Positions 1 through 9,543 of a DNA stretch of 34,651 bases are shown here, in pieces; within the stretch, counting starts at the first letter, position 1, and each line of letters begins with the position of its first letter. The notes below the pieces were generated by a model that made no database searches, was not told the DNA's origin, and saw nothing but the letters and a program-made list of their open reading frames with translations. Position numbers and translations under genes: made by a program. This DNA comes from Prorocentrum cordatum (taxonomy: Eukaryota > Sar > Dinophyceae > Prorocentrales > Prorocentraceae). The DNA lies in assembly GCA_963575745.1 (NCBI GenBank), contig CAUYUJ010000192.1:631429-666079 (forward strand), read 5' to 3'.

Positions 1-70
1 AGAAGGCCGGGGGATCTCCGAGCCTTCTGAGAAGGCCCGCCCCTTCTCACTCCACCCCGGGCTCGTCGCC
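1..70. repeat. Right-hand remnant of a GGCGG-ended TIR element (family B)
   Basis: The window opens inside an element with the palindromic core TTCTGAGAAGG. It then runs through a CCCCTTCTCACTCCACCCC-type arm to a terminal CTCGTCGCC. The order matches the right halves of the elements at 1399-1591 and 17407-17582. The left arm lies outside the window, so this is a partial copy. Confidence 0.45.
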
Positions 71-150
71 GATCACTGGTTCGGGCAGAGCCTCCGCAGA
101 CGAGCGGTCGCATACCATCGCCGTGCGGTACCGCCCGCAGGGGACCGCTC

Positions 151-289
151 GCGAGCCCTGCCCCTGCCCCCCACGACTTCTGAGGGGGGGAGAGGGGGGA
201 GGTCCACGTCGCTCGGGAGCTCCCGAATTCAGTGAGCCCCCCCCCCCTCCCCCTCAGAAATATCGTGGGGGGTTAGGGGCAGGGCTCGC
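151..289. mobile_element. 139-bp TIR/fold-back element with GCGAGCCCTG ends
   Basis: The left end reads GCGAGCCCTGCCCCTG, then CCCCCCACGA and TCTGAGGGGG. The right end is its reverse complement with a few changes (CCCCCTCAGA, TCGTGGGGGG, CAGGGCTCGC). The arms are about 38 bp and the loop is a G-rich then C-rich tract. There is no coding potential, so it would be non-autonomous. Flanks 131-148 and 294-312 share a loosely similar CCGCAG-containing stretch, too weak to call a target duplication. No other copy is seen. Confidence 0.6.
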
Positions 290-355
290 AGAATGCCCCC
301 CGCAGCCCCGAAGGGCGCACGTCTGGCGGCCGCCCCGCCGCAACACTAGAGGAAA

Positions 356-504
356 GAGAACTATGCACATACACCGATTCTGGCCAGGACCATCCTGAGC
401 CCAGGATCGGTGCATACGCCCTCTTTCCTTGGCCAGGAAGGTATATGCACCGATCCTGGGTCAAGGATGGGCGTTGTCAGGATCGGTGCATGTGCATAGT
501 TCCC
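356..504. mobile_element. 149-bp nested inverted-repeat element with TGCACCGATCCTG motifs
   Basis: Terminal arms 356-382 and 478-504 are reverse complements over 27 bp with three mismatches (GAACTATGCACAT at the outer side). Inside, a second inverted pair lies at about 391-417 and 441-469. The motif TGCACCGATCCTG or its complement therefore occurs four times, as a hairpin within a hairpin. Outside, CGCCGCAACAC (336-346) and CGCCCGAAACAC (507-518) form a possible diverged target duplication, although their distances to the arms differ (9 and 2 bp). Confidence 0.65.
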
Positions 505-680
505 TTCGCCCGAAACACGCGCGCACGCACGCCGGGCGGCCGCGGCCCCCCGCGCGCAGCCTCTCGGGCCAGAGGCGGCGCCCGTGCGCGCGCGGACGGG
601 CCCGCCGACGCGCTGCGCCGGGCAGCGCGCGGCCCGCCGCCGCGGTGCTGGGCGCAGGTCGCACGACACCTGCTCTGCAA

Positions 681-837
681 GTCGGGCGCGTCCCCCCACA
701 GGGGGAATTTTCGACGAACAAAAAAAAATACCCCCAAAAATGCTCCAGAAGGGTCAAAAAATACCACAACAAAAATCCCCAGACTATTTTTGTTGGACTA
801 CTTTTGCATATTCCCCCTGCAGAGGGACGGGCCCGAC
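681..837. mobile_element. GTCGGGC-ended TIR element, copy 1 (157 bp)
   Basis: The element starts GTCGGGCGCGTCCCCCCACAG and ends CCTGCAGAGGGACGGGCCCGAC, an inverted repeat of about 22 bp. The AT-rich interior holds a second hairpin (CAACAAAAAT near 768, ATTTTTGTTG near 785). Interior words such as GGGTCAAA, TCCCCAG and a C-rich end before the right TIR recur in the copies at 9100 and 13393. The flanks GACACCTGCTCT and AACACTTGCTGT agree at 9 of 12 positions and suggest a diverged target duplication. There is no open frame, so it is MITE-like. Confidence 0.75.
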
Positions 838-1398
838 TGAACACTTGCTGTTTTCAACCCGCGCCGCCTCGGGCACGGCACTGACCCGGAGCGGGTCCCC
901 CAAAAAAGCTCAGCAGCTCCCTGCCGTGCTGCCGCCCTGGCACGGCGGTGAAACTCCGCGCGGGCGGCTGGATCCGTTGACCGTTCGAGCAGCAAGCGCA
1001 CCAAGCCACGGTGCGCTGGAGAGAGACCGCCTTCCGACTGCTACAACGGCTGCTGGAACAGATCCGTGAGGGGACAACTTGCAGGTGACAACCAACTGCC
1101 CTCTGTCCGCGAAACTCTAGGAACTGAGCATTGTCGCTTTGGGGTCTGAGCCTAAAGCGAACTACGCAGCCCGCTGTATCCACCTGTCTGGTGGTAAGAG
1201 GCGGACGATGAGGAGCTACCTACAGGGGAGACTATGGAGGAGGAGGAGGAGGAGGAGGAGGAGGAGGAGGAGGAGGAGGACAGGGGAAGGGGAAGCGTAG
1301 GAGAACGACAGGGAGGAAGGGGGGCCGACCTAGAGATGAGGCTTTGGAGAAAGCTGACTACCAGCTGGCTGCGCACTCCGATCTACCAACCAGCAATT
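838..1398. other. Unclassified spacer with a short GGA array
   Basis: No gene is supported. The stretch holds a small stem-loop at 1132-1158 (TCGCTTT and AAAGCGA arms) and a (GGA)n microsatellite at about 1235-1280. The open frames crossing the microsatellite translate it as polyglutamate or polyserine and carry no domain. Confidence 0.6.
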
Positions 1399-1591
1399 GG
1401 CGGTAAGCGAGGGGGGGAAGTGAGAAGGAGAAGGACCTCTCAGAAGGCTGCAGGGCTTCTCAGAAACCGTCGCGCCTGCTGAGAAGTTTGTTGTCTTCGG
1501 GAAGGCTTGGACAACTTCTCGGAAGGCCGGGAGACTTCCGAACCCTCTGAGACGGTCTTCTCCTTTTCACTTCCCCCCCTCGCTGGCCGCC
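1399..1591. mobile_element. GGCGG-ended TIR element (family B), 193 bp
   Basis: The left arm 1399-1437 (GGCGGTAAGCGAGGGGGGGA onward) and the right arm 1552-1591 (ending CCCCCTCGCTGGCCGCC) are reverse complements over nearly 40 bp. The interior repeats variants of CTTCTCAGAAGGC, a short palindrome. A second full copy lies at 17407-17582 and a partial copy at 1-70. There is no coding capacity. Confidence 0.75.
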
Positions 1592-1760
1592 GAAACAAAA
1601 AAGCAGCGGGCGAGAGGACGTTCCCCAGGCCGTCCACCGCGACGGCGCGGACCTCAACCTGGCATCGCCGGAGAGGGGACAACTTATGGGCAACAGCGCC
1701 GGAACGAGGCATCAGGAATACGGTGGCATCCGTGCATCAAAAAGTAAGTACAGGCAAACA

Positions 1761-1927
1761 TCGGGGGTTGCTAGAGGTGCCCCTGGCCTCAGGTGCCCCC
1801 AGCTTTTCGTTCGACATGGAAGCCCCTGGGTCCTCGGGGCCTCGTGAAGGGTGCTCTGGAGGCCGTTCAGACCTCCTCGGGAGTCCTGGGGGCACCTTGG
1901 GCCAGGGGCACTTCTAGCAACACCCGA
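1761..1927. mobile_element. 167-bp TIR element with TCGGGGGTTGCTAG ends
   Basis: The left arm 1761-1801 and right arm 1887-1927 are inverted copies of about 41 bp. The outer 14 bp are TCGGGGGTTGCTAG against TCGGGTGTTGCTAG on the other strand, followed in both by GTGCCCCTGGCC and AGGTGCCCCCA. The loop is GC-rich and non-coding. The flanks AGTACAGGCAAACA and AAAAAGGCAGCCAC are loosely alike but need gaps, so a target duplication is uncertain. Only one copy is seen. Confidence 0.7.
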
Positions 1928-3525
1928 AAAAAAGGCAGCCACCAGATCAGGGAAACCGAAGAGGAATAGGCCGACGACATCCGACACCAGAGACGTCGTC
2001 GGAAGCCAGTTGGACCCGAATGGTGAGCGTCGGATCCGAAGGGTCCGCCGATGATCGTCTGCATCGGCCATGGCCGGCACAGGTCCACAAAAGCAAGGTC
2101 CCCACCAAGAAAATACGACATGTAAGATGTGGCCATGACCTGTCTGGCAGACTGGTCAATAACGCGCGGGTATTATGTGATGTGTGCTGCGTTGAAGTGG
2201 TACTCATGACGAATGGCATTCAACTATAAAGATCATGGCGCTTGATCGAAACTGTACTGAGCAAACTCACATCGCGGCCTTACGCGGTCGTTTGCGAGAG
2301 TCCCTTGCTCGTCGCGCTGCGTGGAACTGCATCGCGTACGCTCGACCTTGAACGGAAATAGCTCACGTGAACGACCAAGCAAGTGGACAGCTTGTGTCAC
2401 GTAACTCACGCCACATGGCCCCTGATGAAAGCACGACACGGAAGAAGGTTGACACCGGTATGAGTGTGGGAGTACGCTGCTCTTGATTACCAAATAGCCT
2501 CCAATATAATGTTCCCAAACTCGTTCGTGGCATGTAGAATGAAGCATCGCACTATCCATGGTGGTCTGCGTTAAGTTGGCAGCATCCACCCGACTGTTCA
2601 AGATAAGACATCAACACATGAACCGATTGAATTCACGTCTCGACTACGCGTTAGTGTATTTTCTTGTGGTGGTAACACAAGAGTATGAATCGCGTGATGT
2701 GTACAGGTATGGGTAGGACGATGTGTACAATATTCTAGACATGTCCTCGTGGACAAAGTACAGCCTGCAAAGAAATGCGCGTGCCACAAGCGGAACTGCA
2801 AGCACCGTTCCCCGCGTATGCGCTATGCGAAGTATTTCGCACGAGCCATAAACCATGTCAGCCACGCCATCTACCCCCGCTTCCCCGCGGCTCGTCCTCC
2901 TCAGTGTCTGCCCACATTCATAACTGGCAATATGCGGAGATTGCGAAACAGTCCAGACGTGCTAGTGCGAGATGTGCCCCTGACAGCGAAGAGATGGAAA
3001 ATGAAGCATTGCCAGGACGGAGGGGCGTTCTCTGCGACGGTCTGCATCGGACTCACCTCCCCAACTCCGCGCGCGACAAAGCTGCAACTCGTACTATCTT
3101 GTGCGCGAATGTGAAGTCCTCTCTGGCCGACGCCCAGCCCTCAACCCAAGCCCACGGGAGCCAGAAAGATTTACCGATACCGCCACTGTCTGGACCTCTC
3201 CCAACATTCATTGTAATCGGGATTTCGAGGCGAGTCTGGCCGTAGCGACAGGCCCTCTCAAGAGGCCCAAAGGTCAAAATGACGGGAACGGGCAGCGGAT
3301 CGATATGCTCTGTTCCGCCGAACCCCCAACTGACATTCTCGCCAACCCCTGGATCGCGTAGCCCCGGGCACCTTGAACAAACGCACTCGCCCTGGGCCAG
3401 CCTGCACCACTCCTGGGGGCAAGTTCTGGGACGCCTTCGTGGAAAGGATGACGACGGATTGAGCCCGATGACTGGGCTGCTGGCCTGCCTTCAACCTGAT
3501 GGGCCCCAGATAAAACTAGAATTAG
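1928..3525. other. Mostly unique sequence, no recognised gene
   Basis: This is the longest stretch on the left without obvious repeats and has more balanced composition. Open frames of 120-156 codons exist (for example 2749-3114 and 2775-3245 on plus, 2233-2601 on minus). They overlap one another, none has a domain or signal I recognise, and none is clearly better than its shadows. A short inverted motif (GACGAC and GTCGTC, 1973-2002) is visible. Exons of an intron-rich gene could be hidden here, but nothing in the sequence shows it. Confidence 0.5.
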
Positions 3526-3637
3526 GTCGGGCATGTCCTCCTGCAGGCGGATTCTGGAAGGACAAATGAACAATAGTCAAAAAGTAACATCGAATAGTCC
3601 AAACATCGTCCCCAAACTGTAGAGGGACGTGCCCGAC
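3526..3637. mobile_element. GTCGGGC-ended TIR element, copy 2 (112 bp)
   Basis: It begins GTCGGGCATGTCCTCCTGCAG and ends CTGTAGAGGGACGTGCCCGAC, the same TIR as the 681 copy with a shorter interior. The 16 bases before it (3510-3525) and after it (3638-3653) agree at 13 of 16 positions, sharing AAACTAGAAT-type sequence. This is the clearest sign in the window that the family makes a long target duplication. Confidence 0.75.
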
Positions 3638-4095
3638 TTAAACCTAGAATCAGCCAGGTTAAGCGAGGCTCGGCCAAATCAGGTTGACGGACGACACCTA
3701 TGCTTGTTCATTCGGTAGGCAGGTTCCGTACTACTCCAACATGCTTCCTCCATCGCTCTTTCTTCGGAAAATGTGTTTGCCCTACCTCACTCAACGAGCT
3801 CTGCACGCAAACGTCTGAAAATGCATAGATCCCGTCAGGATTGATCGAGCTTCAATGACAAATTAAGATGTCAGTGGGGATCGATCGATTCTGGCGGATG
3901 ATGGTCTGAAGATCTATTAAGACTACTCCGTCACTGATACAGCCAGACAGCTTGCGCAATGCCTTGCTAAACGATGGCAGGATTGACAGCTGTACATGCA
4001 GCAAGCGCGCTCACATCATTGCACATCGGGTAGCGGCCTCTGTGTTTTGGCACCGCGGACAACCGTCGGCGGTTGCTCTTCCTTAGGCTCTAGAC
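3638..4095. other. Unique spacer, nothing recognised
   Basis: The composition is balanced, with no tandem or inverted repeat longer than about 10 bp and no credible open frame. The only notable feature is the flanking duplication of the preceding element at its left edge. Confidence 0.5.
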
Positions 4096-4350
4096 CCCTT
4101 TGCCCGCCGAAAACTGCAACCGACACAGCAAACTCAACGGGCTTAACATTGCAACAAACATAGACTCGCCAGTCGTCCGCCCACCTAAAATTCACAGCGA
4201 GGTATCCACACCCAACAGCCTCGAACTGCCACCCACATGTACTCACCCACCCACCTACACTGTCACCCAAACGTCGTCGCCCACCCGTCCCAAAATTGCA
4301 ACCAAGATGGCCTCGCCAACCCGACTCAAACTGAAAACCGAATCCGCCGT
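4096..4350. repeat. Degenerate ~36-bp tandem array (AAACTGCAACC type)
   Basis: Words of the type AAACTGCAACC, AACATTGCAACA, CGAACTGCCACC, AAAATTGCAACC and AAACTGAAAACC recur every 34-41 bp, separated by C-rich text. A second block of the same repeat lies at about 5130-5270, beyond the CCAAGAGG array. The 211-codon minus frame across 4016-4651 is an internally repetitive translation of this array and is not treated as a gene. Confidence 0.55.
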
Positions 4351-4439
4351 CCTCCGCTTGCCTGGGGTGCGAAGGCGTGTGAAATGATCGGCTGTCCCCC
4401 TCCCCCTTTCCCCCTCCCCCAGGGTCCAACATCTTGTTA

Positions 4440-5060
4440 AAGGAGGGGGGGGGGATCTGGGCTCCCTGGCGCACCCCTGGAGACTCTGAACCTTCCAAGT
4501 CTGCCTTCTGTGGCCTCAAAGACGTTCCAAGACGGCCTGGACTTCCGAACGAATGGCACAAGATGCCGACGATGGCTCCAAGACGCCCCAAGACGCCTTC
4601 GAAACGCCCCGAGAGGCCCAAGAGCCTTCCCAAGAGGGCCTCGAGAAGCACAAATCAATGAGTTCCCTTAGATGTGTATTGTTTCTGCGGTGATCGTCTT
4701 CACGAACATCCGACACTCCAAGACGGCCCAAGGGGCCCCATACATCGCCTCAAAACTGCCCAAAAGCCAAGAGGGTTTCCAAAATGGACCAAATATGGAC
4801 CCAAGACGGCCAAAGATCGCCCCAAGAAGGCCCAGAGAGAGGCCAAGAGGGAGAACACGAATCAAAAATCCTATTTTTCCACCCCAAGAGGCCCCCCCGA
4901 AGGCCCCAAGCAGCCCCCAAGCGGCCCAAAAGAGGCTCCCAGTAAGTCCCAAGAGGCCTAAAAGACACCCCAAAACAGCCTCCAAGAGGCTCCACCAAGC
5001 CCCCCAAATAGCTCCCAAGACGCCCATGACTCCAAAAAAAAACCCAAAACCCCACAACGC
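4440..5060. repeat. CCAAGAGG/CCAAGACGGCC short-period array
   Basis: About 600 bp is built from variants of CCCAAGAGGCC, CCAAGACGGCC and CCCCAAGAAG every 9-20 bases. Open frames cross it on both strands with the same word translated over and over, so none is credited. The reverse complement (CTTGGGGGCCTCTTGG type) dominates 27905-28110, 30385-30460, 30665-30920 and 31260-32820, so one sequence theme occupies both ends of the window in opposite orientation. Confidence 0.7.
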
Positions 5061-5129
5061 CTCAACAGTGGACTCCCCGCCTCTTCAGGGGGTTGGAAGA
5101 ATGACGCAAACCTCTTGAATACCCTCCCC

Positions 5130-5270
5130 CATCCGTCACAACATTGCCACCGACGAATCCCAACGAACCCGGCAGCAACTGCAACCGAATTATCCACAGT
5201 CTCCCGCCTAAAACTGGAACCTTGACGTATCCATCCAAGCGCCCGAGAACTGCAACCCCACAAGATCCTC
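5130..5270. repeat. Second block of the ~36-bp AACTGCAACC array
   Basis: CACAACATTGCCACC, GCAACTGCAACC, AAAACTGGAACC and GAGAACTGCAACC recur at 30-40 bp spacing, matching the block at 4096-4350. The CCAAGAGG array lies between the two blocks, as though it had expanded inside a once continuous array. Confidence 0.5.
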
Positions 5271-5650
5271 ACATGCCGCGGAGATCACTGTCATCTGACT
5301 GCCCCGGCGAGTTTGGCCAATCAATCCGCAATATCCTGTTCCTCTTCGAACATATCCGGCACGCGCATGCAAATCATGTGCACCGGCTCCCCCCGTGGCG
5401 ACCGTGAGGGCATCGCTGCTTCTGTGCAGGGTGTAGCTCACCAACTTGTTCAGGCTGGGGTCTGCGACGAAGAGCTTCCCCCTTCGGCAGAGAATTCAAT
5501 CGACGGCGTCGGCTGCGTCGCATTGATGACAGCTTTGGATCATACATCATCCTCGGTGCCTGAGGCGTCGTCACCTCTATCTCCGCCCATGTAGCGTTCC
5601 GCCTGCACACAACCTCATTGATTCGCTGCTAGGGAACGAACAATGACATA
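5271..5650. other. Spacer without recognised features
   Basis: Overlapping open frames of 78-93 codons on both strands show no recognisable motif. I see no repeat, RNA gene or regulatory signal I can support. Confidence 0.45.
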
Positions 5651-5652
5651 AA

Positions 5653-5790
5653 ACTCGGAGATCCGTACGGATTTCTCGGATCTGCGCCAGACCCCCCTCA
5701 CCGGCGCGCGGAGCGCGCCAGGGGCGGCGCCGGAGGCGCCGCCAAGGGGGGCCCAGCGCCGATCCGAGAAATCCGCGCGGACCTCCGAGT
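5653..5790. mobile_element. Twin-hairpin fold-back element, copy 1 (138 bp)
   Basis: Arms 5653-5688 and 5755-5790 are inverted repeats of about 36 bp (ACTCGGAG at the edge, GATTTCTCGGATC inside). The centre is two adjacent perfect stem-loops. The first is GGCGCGC / GCGCGCC around a GGA loop (5703-5719). The second is GGCGGCGCC / GGCGCCGCC around GGA (5723-5743). Three bases separate them. Related cores lie at 15779-15819 and 21740-21778, so this is a dispersed family. It has no coding capacity of its own. Confidence 0.75.
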
Positions 5791-6699
5791 CTACGACGAC
5801 CCTATCTTCTTCCACGACGACCCTGGCTCGCGCTTCTGACTTCTCCGCGGTTCGAAGATCTTCATTGTTCAAGCACGGCGGCGAACTGCCGCCTTGCAAG
5901 GACACGCTGGCCGAGCTCACGTGTGTGCAGGCTCGCTCGCTCTCGTGAGCAGGCACACGCGCGACACTGGAGATACAGTCGGGGCGTTGGCCGAATGAAC
6001 CCCAAATCAGGAGCGAGGTTCCTTCTTCACAAAAGCTAAGCTTCGATGTCCCATGGAAAACCTTCGGGAAACCTGAGGCAAGTTGCACAACAATCAGGGA
6101 GCACCGAGCCCGTCCCCAACGAAGACGGTTCCTTCTTCAGCGCTCCGACTGTAGCCCTAGACCAGAGACCACCTCACATGCGCTCGAATGTTCGACAATC
6201 GTTCCAAAACAAACTCTTAGTTTAACTCTCAGGACCAAAATGCCGGCTACCCGTGAACTTCGAAGCTCAATTTGACAATGCCCGGGGTAGACGTCTCCGC
6301 TCAACGGCTACGTATACCTTAGTCGGACAGCACACTACAGGTATATGCGTGGCGGTCCCCGGTCTGCCCGATATCACTGCTGCCGTGCTTCGCGGTGAAT
6401 GCAGCCTCGTATCTTGTGCAAGGCAATCAGACGATCCTAGACAAAGCCGTTCAGGTCAAGAAAATCATGCAAGCGCATATCGCAGACGACTCCGTGATGA
6501 GAAGTAAGCTGTCGCGCCCGCTCAGCCACGCTGCGCTGAGCAGCTGGCAAGAGCATATCAACAAGCTGCCTGTACGAGTCCACTGCTATGCCCTGCGGGT
6601 ACTTGAGGTTGGTGTCTATCAGCGTCCTCATTGCCTGCCCGAAGGGCCACTTCACATGTATACATCTAGGAAGGAACGTCATCCACCGCCGCTTTACTG
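5791..6699. other. Unique sequence with weak coding hints
   Basis: Two overlapping frames look more protein-like than their surroundings. One is on minus (6437-6682) and contains LKYPQGIAVDSYRQL, which resembles the P-x-GIAVD start of an NHL or YWTD beta-propeller repeat. The other is on plus (6395 to about 6690). Both run into the C-rich inverted repeat that begins near 6700. A single motif without neighbouring repeats is not enough to call a gene, so I note it as a possible exon remnant. Confidence 0.25.
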
Positions 6700-8212
6700 T
6701 AGAATATTCCCCCCCCTCTTCCTCCGGAGCCCGGGGTTCCCCCCCTCCCCTCTTCGAAAATTCTCCTTCTGCTGGACCCCCCTCCTCTTCCCCCCCCTTC
6801 CCCCGGCAACCCCTCCCTTAACCCCTCCCCCCCCCCTCCAGAAACCCAGGGGGGTCACTACCTGTTCGACCCCCCCCCTCCAGAAAACCACAGGGTGGTC
6901 ACGACCAGTTCGAACCCCTCCCCCCTCACCGCCGGCAAACGACTCCCAGGTCCCCACCACCGTCCGCACCACATCCCCCACCGTTGTCCCCAGCACCTCT
7001 GTCCCCACCACCACTGCCCCCACAGTTCCCACCACTGTCCCCACTGTCCCCACTTTCCCCACCACCAATGTCCCACTGTCCCCACTGTTGTCCCACTGTC
7101 CACTGTCCCCGCCGCTGTCCCACTGAGCTGTCCCATTGTCCCACCACTGTCCCCACCAGTAGCCCCACCACTGTCGCACTGTCCCCACTGTCCCCACCAC
7201 TGTTCCCACCACGGTCCCCCTCTCCCCACTTTCCCCACGGTCCCCACCAATGTCCCACTGTCCCCGCTGTCCCCGCTGTCCCACTGTCCTACTGTCCCCG
7301 CCGCTGTCCCACTGAGCTGTCCCATTGTTCCCACCACTGTCCCCAATGTCCCCACCAATGTCCCCACTGTACCCCTGTCCCATTGTCCCACCACCGTCCT
7401 TACCACCGCCCTCACCACTGTCCCCACCACCACCATCCCCACCACTGTCCCACTGTCCCACTGTCCCCACCGTCCCCACCACTGTCCCACTGTCCCCACA
7501 CCACTGCCCCCACCACCACCGTCCCCACCACTGTCCCACTGTCCCCACTTCTGTTCCAGTGTCCCCACTGTTCCCCCCATCGTCCCCGCTGTCCCCACCA
7601 GTGCCCCCACCAGTGTTTCACTGTCCCCACTGTCCCCGCCATTGTCCCACCACGGTCCAACTCTCCCCGGTGTCCCCACTGTCCCCACCACCGTCCCATT
7701 GTCCCCACTGTTCCCACCGCCGCTGTCCCACTGTGCTGTCGCACTGTCCCCAAGGTCCCCACCACTGTCCCCTTGTCCCCACTGTCCCCACCACTCTCCC
7801 CACTGTACCACTGTCCCACAACCGTCCTCACCACCGCCTTCACCACTGTCCCCACCACTGCCGTCCCCACCAATGCTCCACTGTCCCCACCACTGTCCCG
7901 CTGTCCCCTCGCCGCTGTCCCCACCACCACCGTCCCCACCATTGCCCCACTGTCCCCACCATTGTCCCATTGTCCCCACACCACTGTCCCCACCACCACC
8001 ACCGTCCCCACCACTGTCCCACTGTCCCCACTTCTGTTCCAGTGTCCCACCAGTTCCCCCCACTGTCCAAAGGAGCGGAGGCGTTTGCCCGCGGAGAGGG
8101 GGGGGGGGAGGGGGGGTTCGAACCCGTAGTGACCCCCCCAAATTTTCGAAGGGGGGGGGACGGGTTGGGAACCCCCAGTTACCCCCCCCCGGTTTTCCGC
8201 CAGCAGCGGTAG
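6700..8212. mobile_element. Large TIR composite enclosing a minisatellite (~1.5 kb)
   Basis: The two ends are diverged inverted copies. On the left, read inward: GGGGTTCCCC (near 6733), CTTCGAAAATT (near 6752), GGTCACTACCTGTTCGA (near 6853), a duplicate GGTCACGACCAGTTCGAA (near 6896), then CCGCCGGCAAACG (near 6929). On the right, read outward, their complements appear in the mirror order: CGTTTGCCCGCGG (near 8081), GGTTCGAACCCGTAGTGACC (8116), AATTTTCGAA (8141) and GGGTTGGGAACCCC (8163). The whole interior is a CCACTGTCC array. Long frames on both strands translate only the array. Confidence 0.65.
6950..8065. repeat. CCACTGTCCC minisatellite, about 1.1 kb
   Basis: The array is built from CCCCACTGTCC and CCACCACTGTCC words, with larger blocks repeated. 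For example, CTGTCCCACTGAGCTG occurs near 7110 and 7305, and CCCCACTTCTGTTCCAGTG near 7544 and 8026. This indicates duplication of longer units on top of the short period. The strand asymmetry is extreme, with almost no G on plus outside CTGT. The 458-codon plus frame (6895-8271) and 544-codon minus frame (6858-8492) arise because the short unit lacks stops. Confidence 0.85.
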
Positions 8213-8985
8213 AACACGCTCTGTCACAGATAAATATGCAGAAGTACACACAAAGAAAAATACAATGCTGATGCACCAGACGCGCCATGCACAGGCGATG
8301 CCCATATTGGCAATTGTTGGGGGCTGACTGCTCGGGCCGGTCCCAGCTTCGGTCTGCCTCGCGCTTCCCTCGCTGCTTGACGCATGCTCGCCCGCTGCCC
8401 CCCTCACGACGGCCCACCCAGGATGCGTTTCTGGATGAGCTGGCGGAGAGAAGCGACGCGTCAACAAGTGTGCTCAGGATCCACGACAGCACCTCACTCC
8501 AACACCAAGGACTGGGGCACGGTCGAGTCTGATCGGAGAGGGCACGCGGAAAGGGCGTAAAAACCTCCTAGGGGCACGCTCCCCCAGGAATGCAAAGGTC
8601 AAATAGAGCGCGAACGCACAATACACGAGGCTATTATTGATGCGGACGGATCGGCATACTAAAGTTCATACCGAAGCTCTTGGGGGCGCATGTTCTACTT
8701 CGGCAAGCTTCCGCCAGCGGAGGCAACCTTGTTTTAGTTCCACAACCTTCCGCTGGCCCCCCGCCGCCTTCAGCCGAGAAAGCGATGGCTGAGAGGGCAG
8801 GGAAAAAAAAAACAAATACTTGAACTTGGAATTAACAATAAAAACTGAGAAAACTGAGAAATACTTGAACAAACATGAATACTGAGAAAACGCGCACTTT
8901 GTCCACTGAACTTGGAATCGCGCTAGTGCCAGATCGAACCGTCCCGGTTCACCGAGCCGCACGGGAAGAGTGCTGGGGAGAGAAA
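8213..8985. other. Spacer, no gene recognised; one CTTCCGCCAGCGGAGGC hairpin
   Basis: Balanced sequence with no supported gene. At 8705-8735 the text GCTTCCGCCAGCGGAGGC forms a small stem-loop. A near-copy occurs at the end of the window (about 34558-34585), so this is a short dispersed repeat. Confidence 0.4.
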
Positions 8986-9100
8986 AGGCAAGCATTAAAT
9001 GGCGCTTGTCCCCCATACTCCTTCTCCTCCTCCTCCTCTTCCTCCTCCTCCTCTTTAAAAAGGCAAGCATTAAAAGGCAAGCATTAAAAGGCAAGCAGTA
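8986..9100. repeat. AAAAGGCAAGCATT short tandem repeat interrupted by CTC array
   Basis: AAAAGGCAAGCATT occurs near 8984 and then three more times at 9056-9098. A (CTC)n microsatellite at about 9020-9053 separates the first from the rest. The unit also appears just after the adjoining TIR element (AAGGCAAGC near 9219), so one copy may be that element's target-site duplication. Confidence 0.6.
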
Positions 9101-9217
9101 AGGGGAGTGTCGACGGAACAAAAATGCTCCCAAGGGGTCAAACAATCATCAAACAAATCCCCGTATTATTTTCGAGATATTTTTGAAATACTCCTCCGGT
9201 AGAGGGACGGGCCCGAC
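9100..9217. mobile_element. GTCGGGC-ended TIR element, copy 3, left end truncated
   Basis: The right end CGGTAGAGGGACGGGCCCGAC and interior words (AATGCTCCCAAGGGGTCAAA, AAATCCCC, CTCCTCC) match the 681 copy. The left end begins at GGGGAGTGTCGACGGAAC, equivalent to GGGGGAATTTTCGACGAAC in copy 1, so the outer ~20 bp of the left TIR is missing. AAAAGGCAAGCAGT on the left and TCAAGGCAAGCGT on the right may be the target duplication. Confidence 0.65.
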
Positions 9218-9300
9218 TCAAGGCAAGCGTCGCTCGAGAGGCCCGCCGACCAGGCCCGCCCGCGGGAGCCCAGCAGCCCGCGACGAGAGCGCCGGCACCC

Positions 9301-9543
9301 TAGAGGCCTCCTAGATGGGGTCGGAGTAGATGGGGTCGGAGGATCGCGCCGCGTCGCCGATACATCGGCAATGCATCGGCGATGCATCGGGGATGCAATG
9401 GCGATGCATCGGCGACGTTGGCGATGCATCGTCGACGCCGGCGCGGAGAAAATCGGGCTCCGCATCGAGCCGCATCGGCGATGCATCGGCGGTGTGGCGC
9501 GATCCTCCGACCCCATCTACTCCGACCCCATCTGGGAGGCTTA
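9301..9543. mobile_element. 243-bp TIR element with GATGGGGTCGGAG arms and an ATGCATCGGCG core
   Basis: The left arm begins TAGAGGCCTCCTAGATGGGG and the right arm ends CCCCATCTGGGAGGCTTA, its reverse complement with small changes. Each arm holds two tandem copies of AGATGGGGTCGGAG. The core is a run of GCGATGCATCG variants, itself palindromic through ATGCAT. Immediate flanks GGCACCC (9294-9300) and GACACCC (9544-9550) match at 6 of 7 positions, a good candidate target-site duplication. No second copy is seen. Confidence 0.75.

Noticed and set aside
4016-4651. 211-codon minus frame
   Set aside because: It is internally repetitive, translating the 36-bp AACTGCAACC array and part of the CCAAGAGG array. 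I recognise no family.
8116-8126. GGTTCGAACCC, resembling a tRNA B box
   Set aside because: No acceptor stem, D arm or anticodon arm fits around it. The word belongs to the inverted ends of the 6700-8212 composite and occurs in mirror form on the left.
6858-8492. 544-codon minus frame and 458-codon plus frame
   Set aside because: Both translate the CCACTGTCC minisatellite, whose short unit lacks stops. The composition is almost entirely Gly/Thr/Val/Trp or Pro/Ser/Cys/His.
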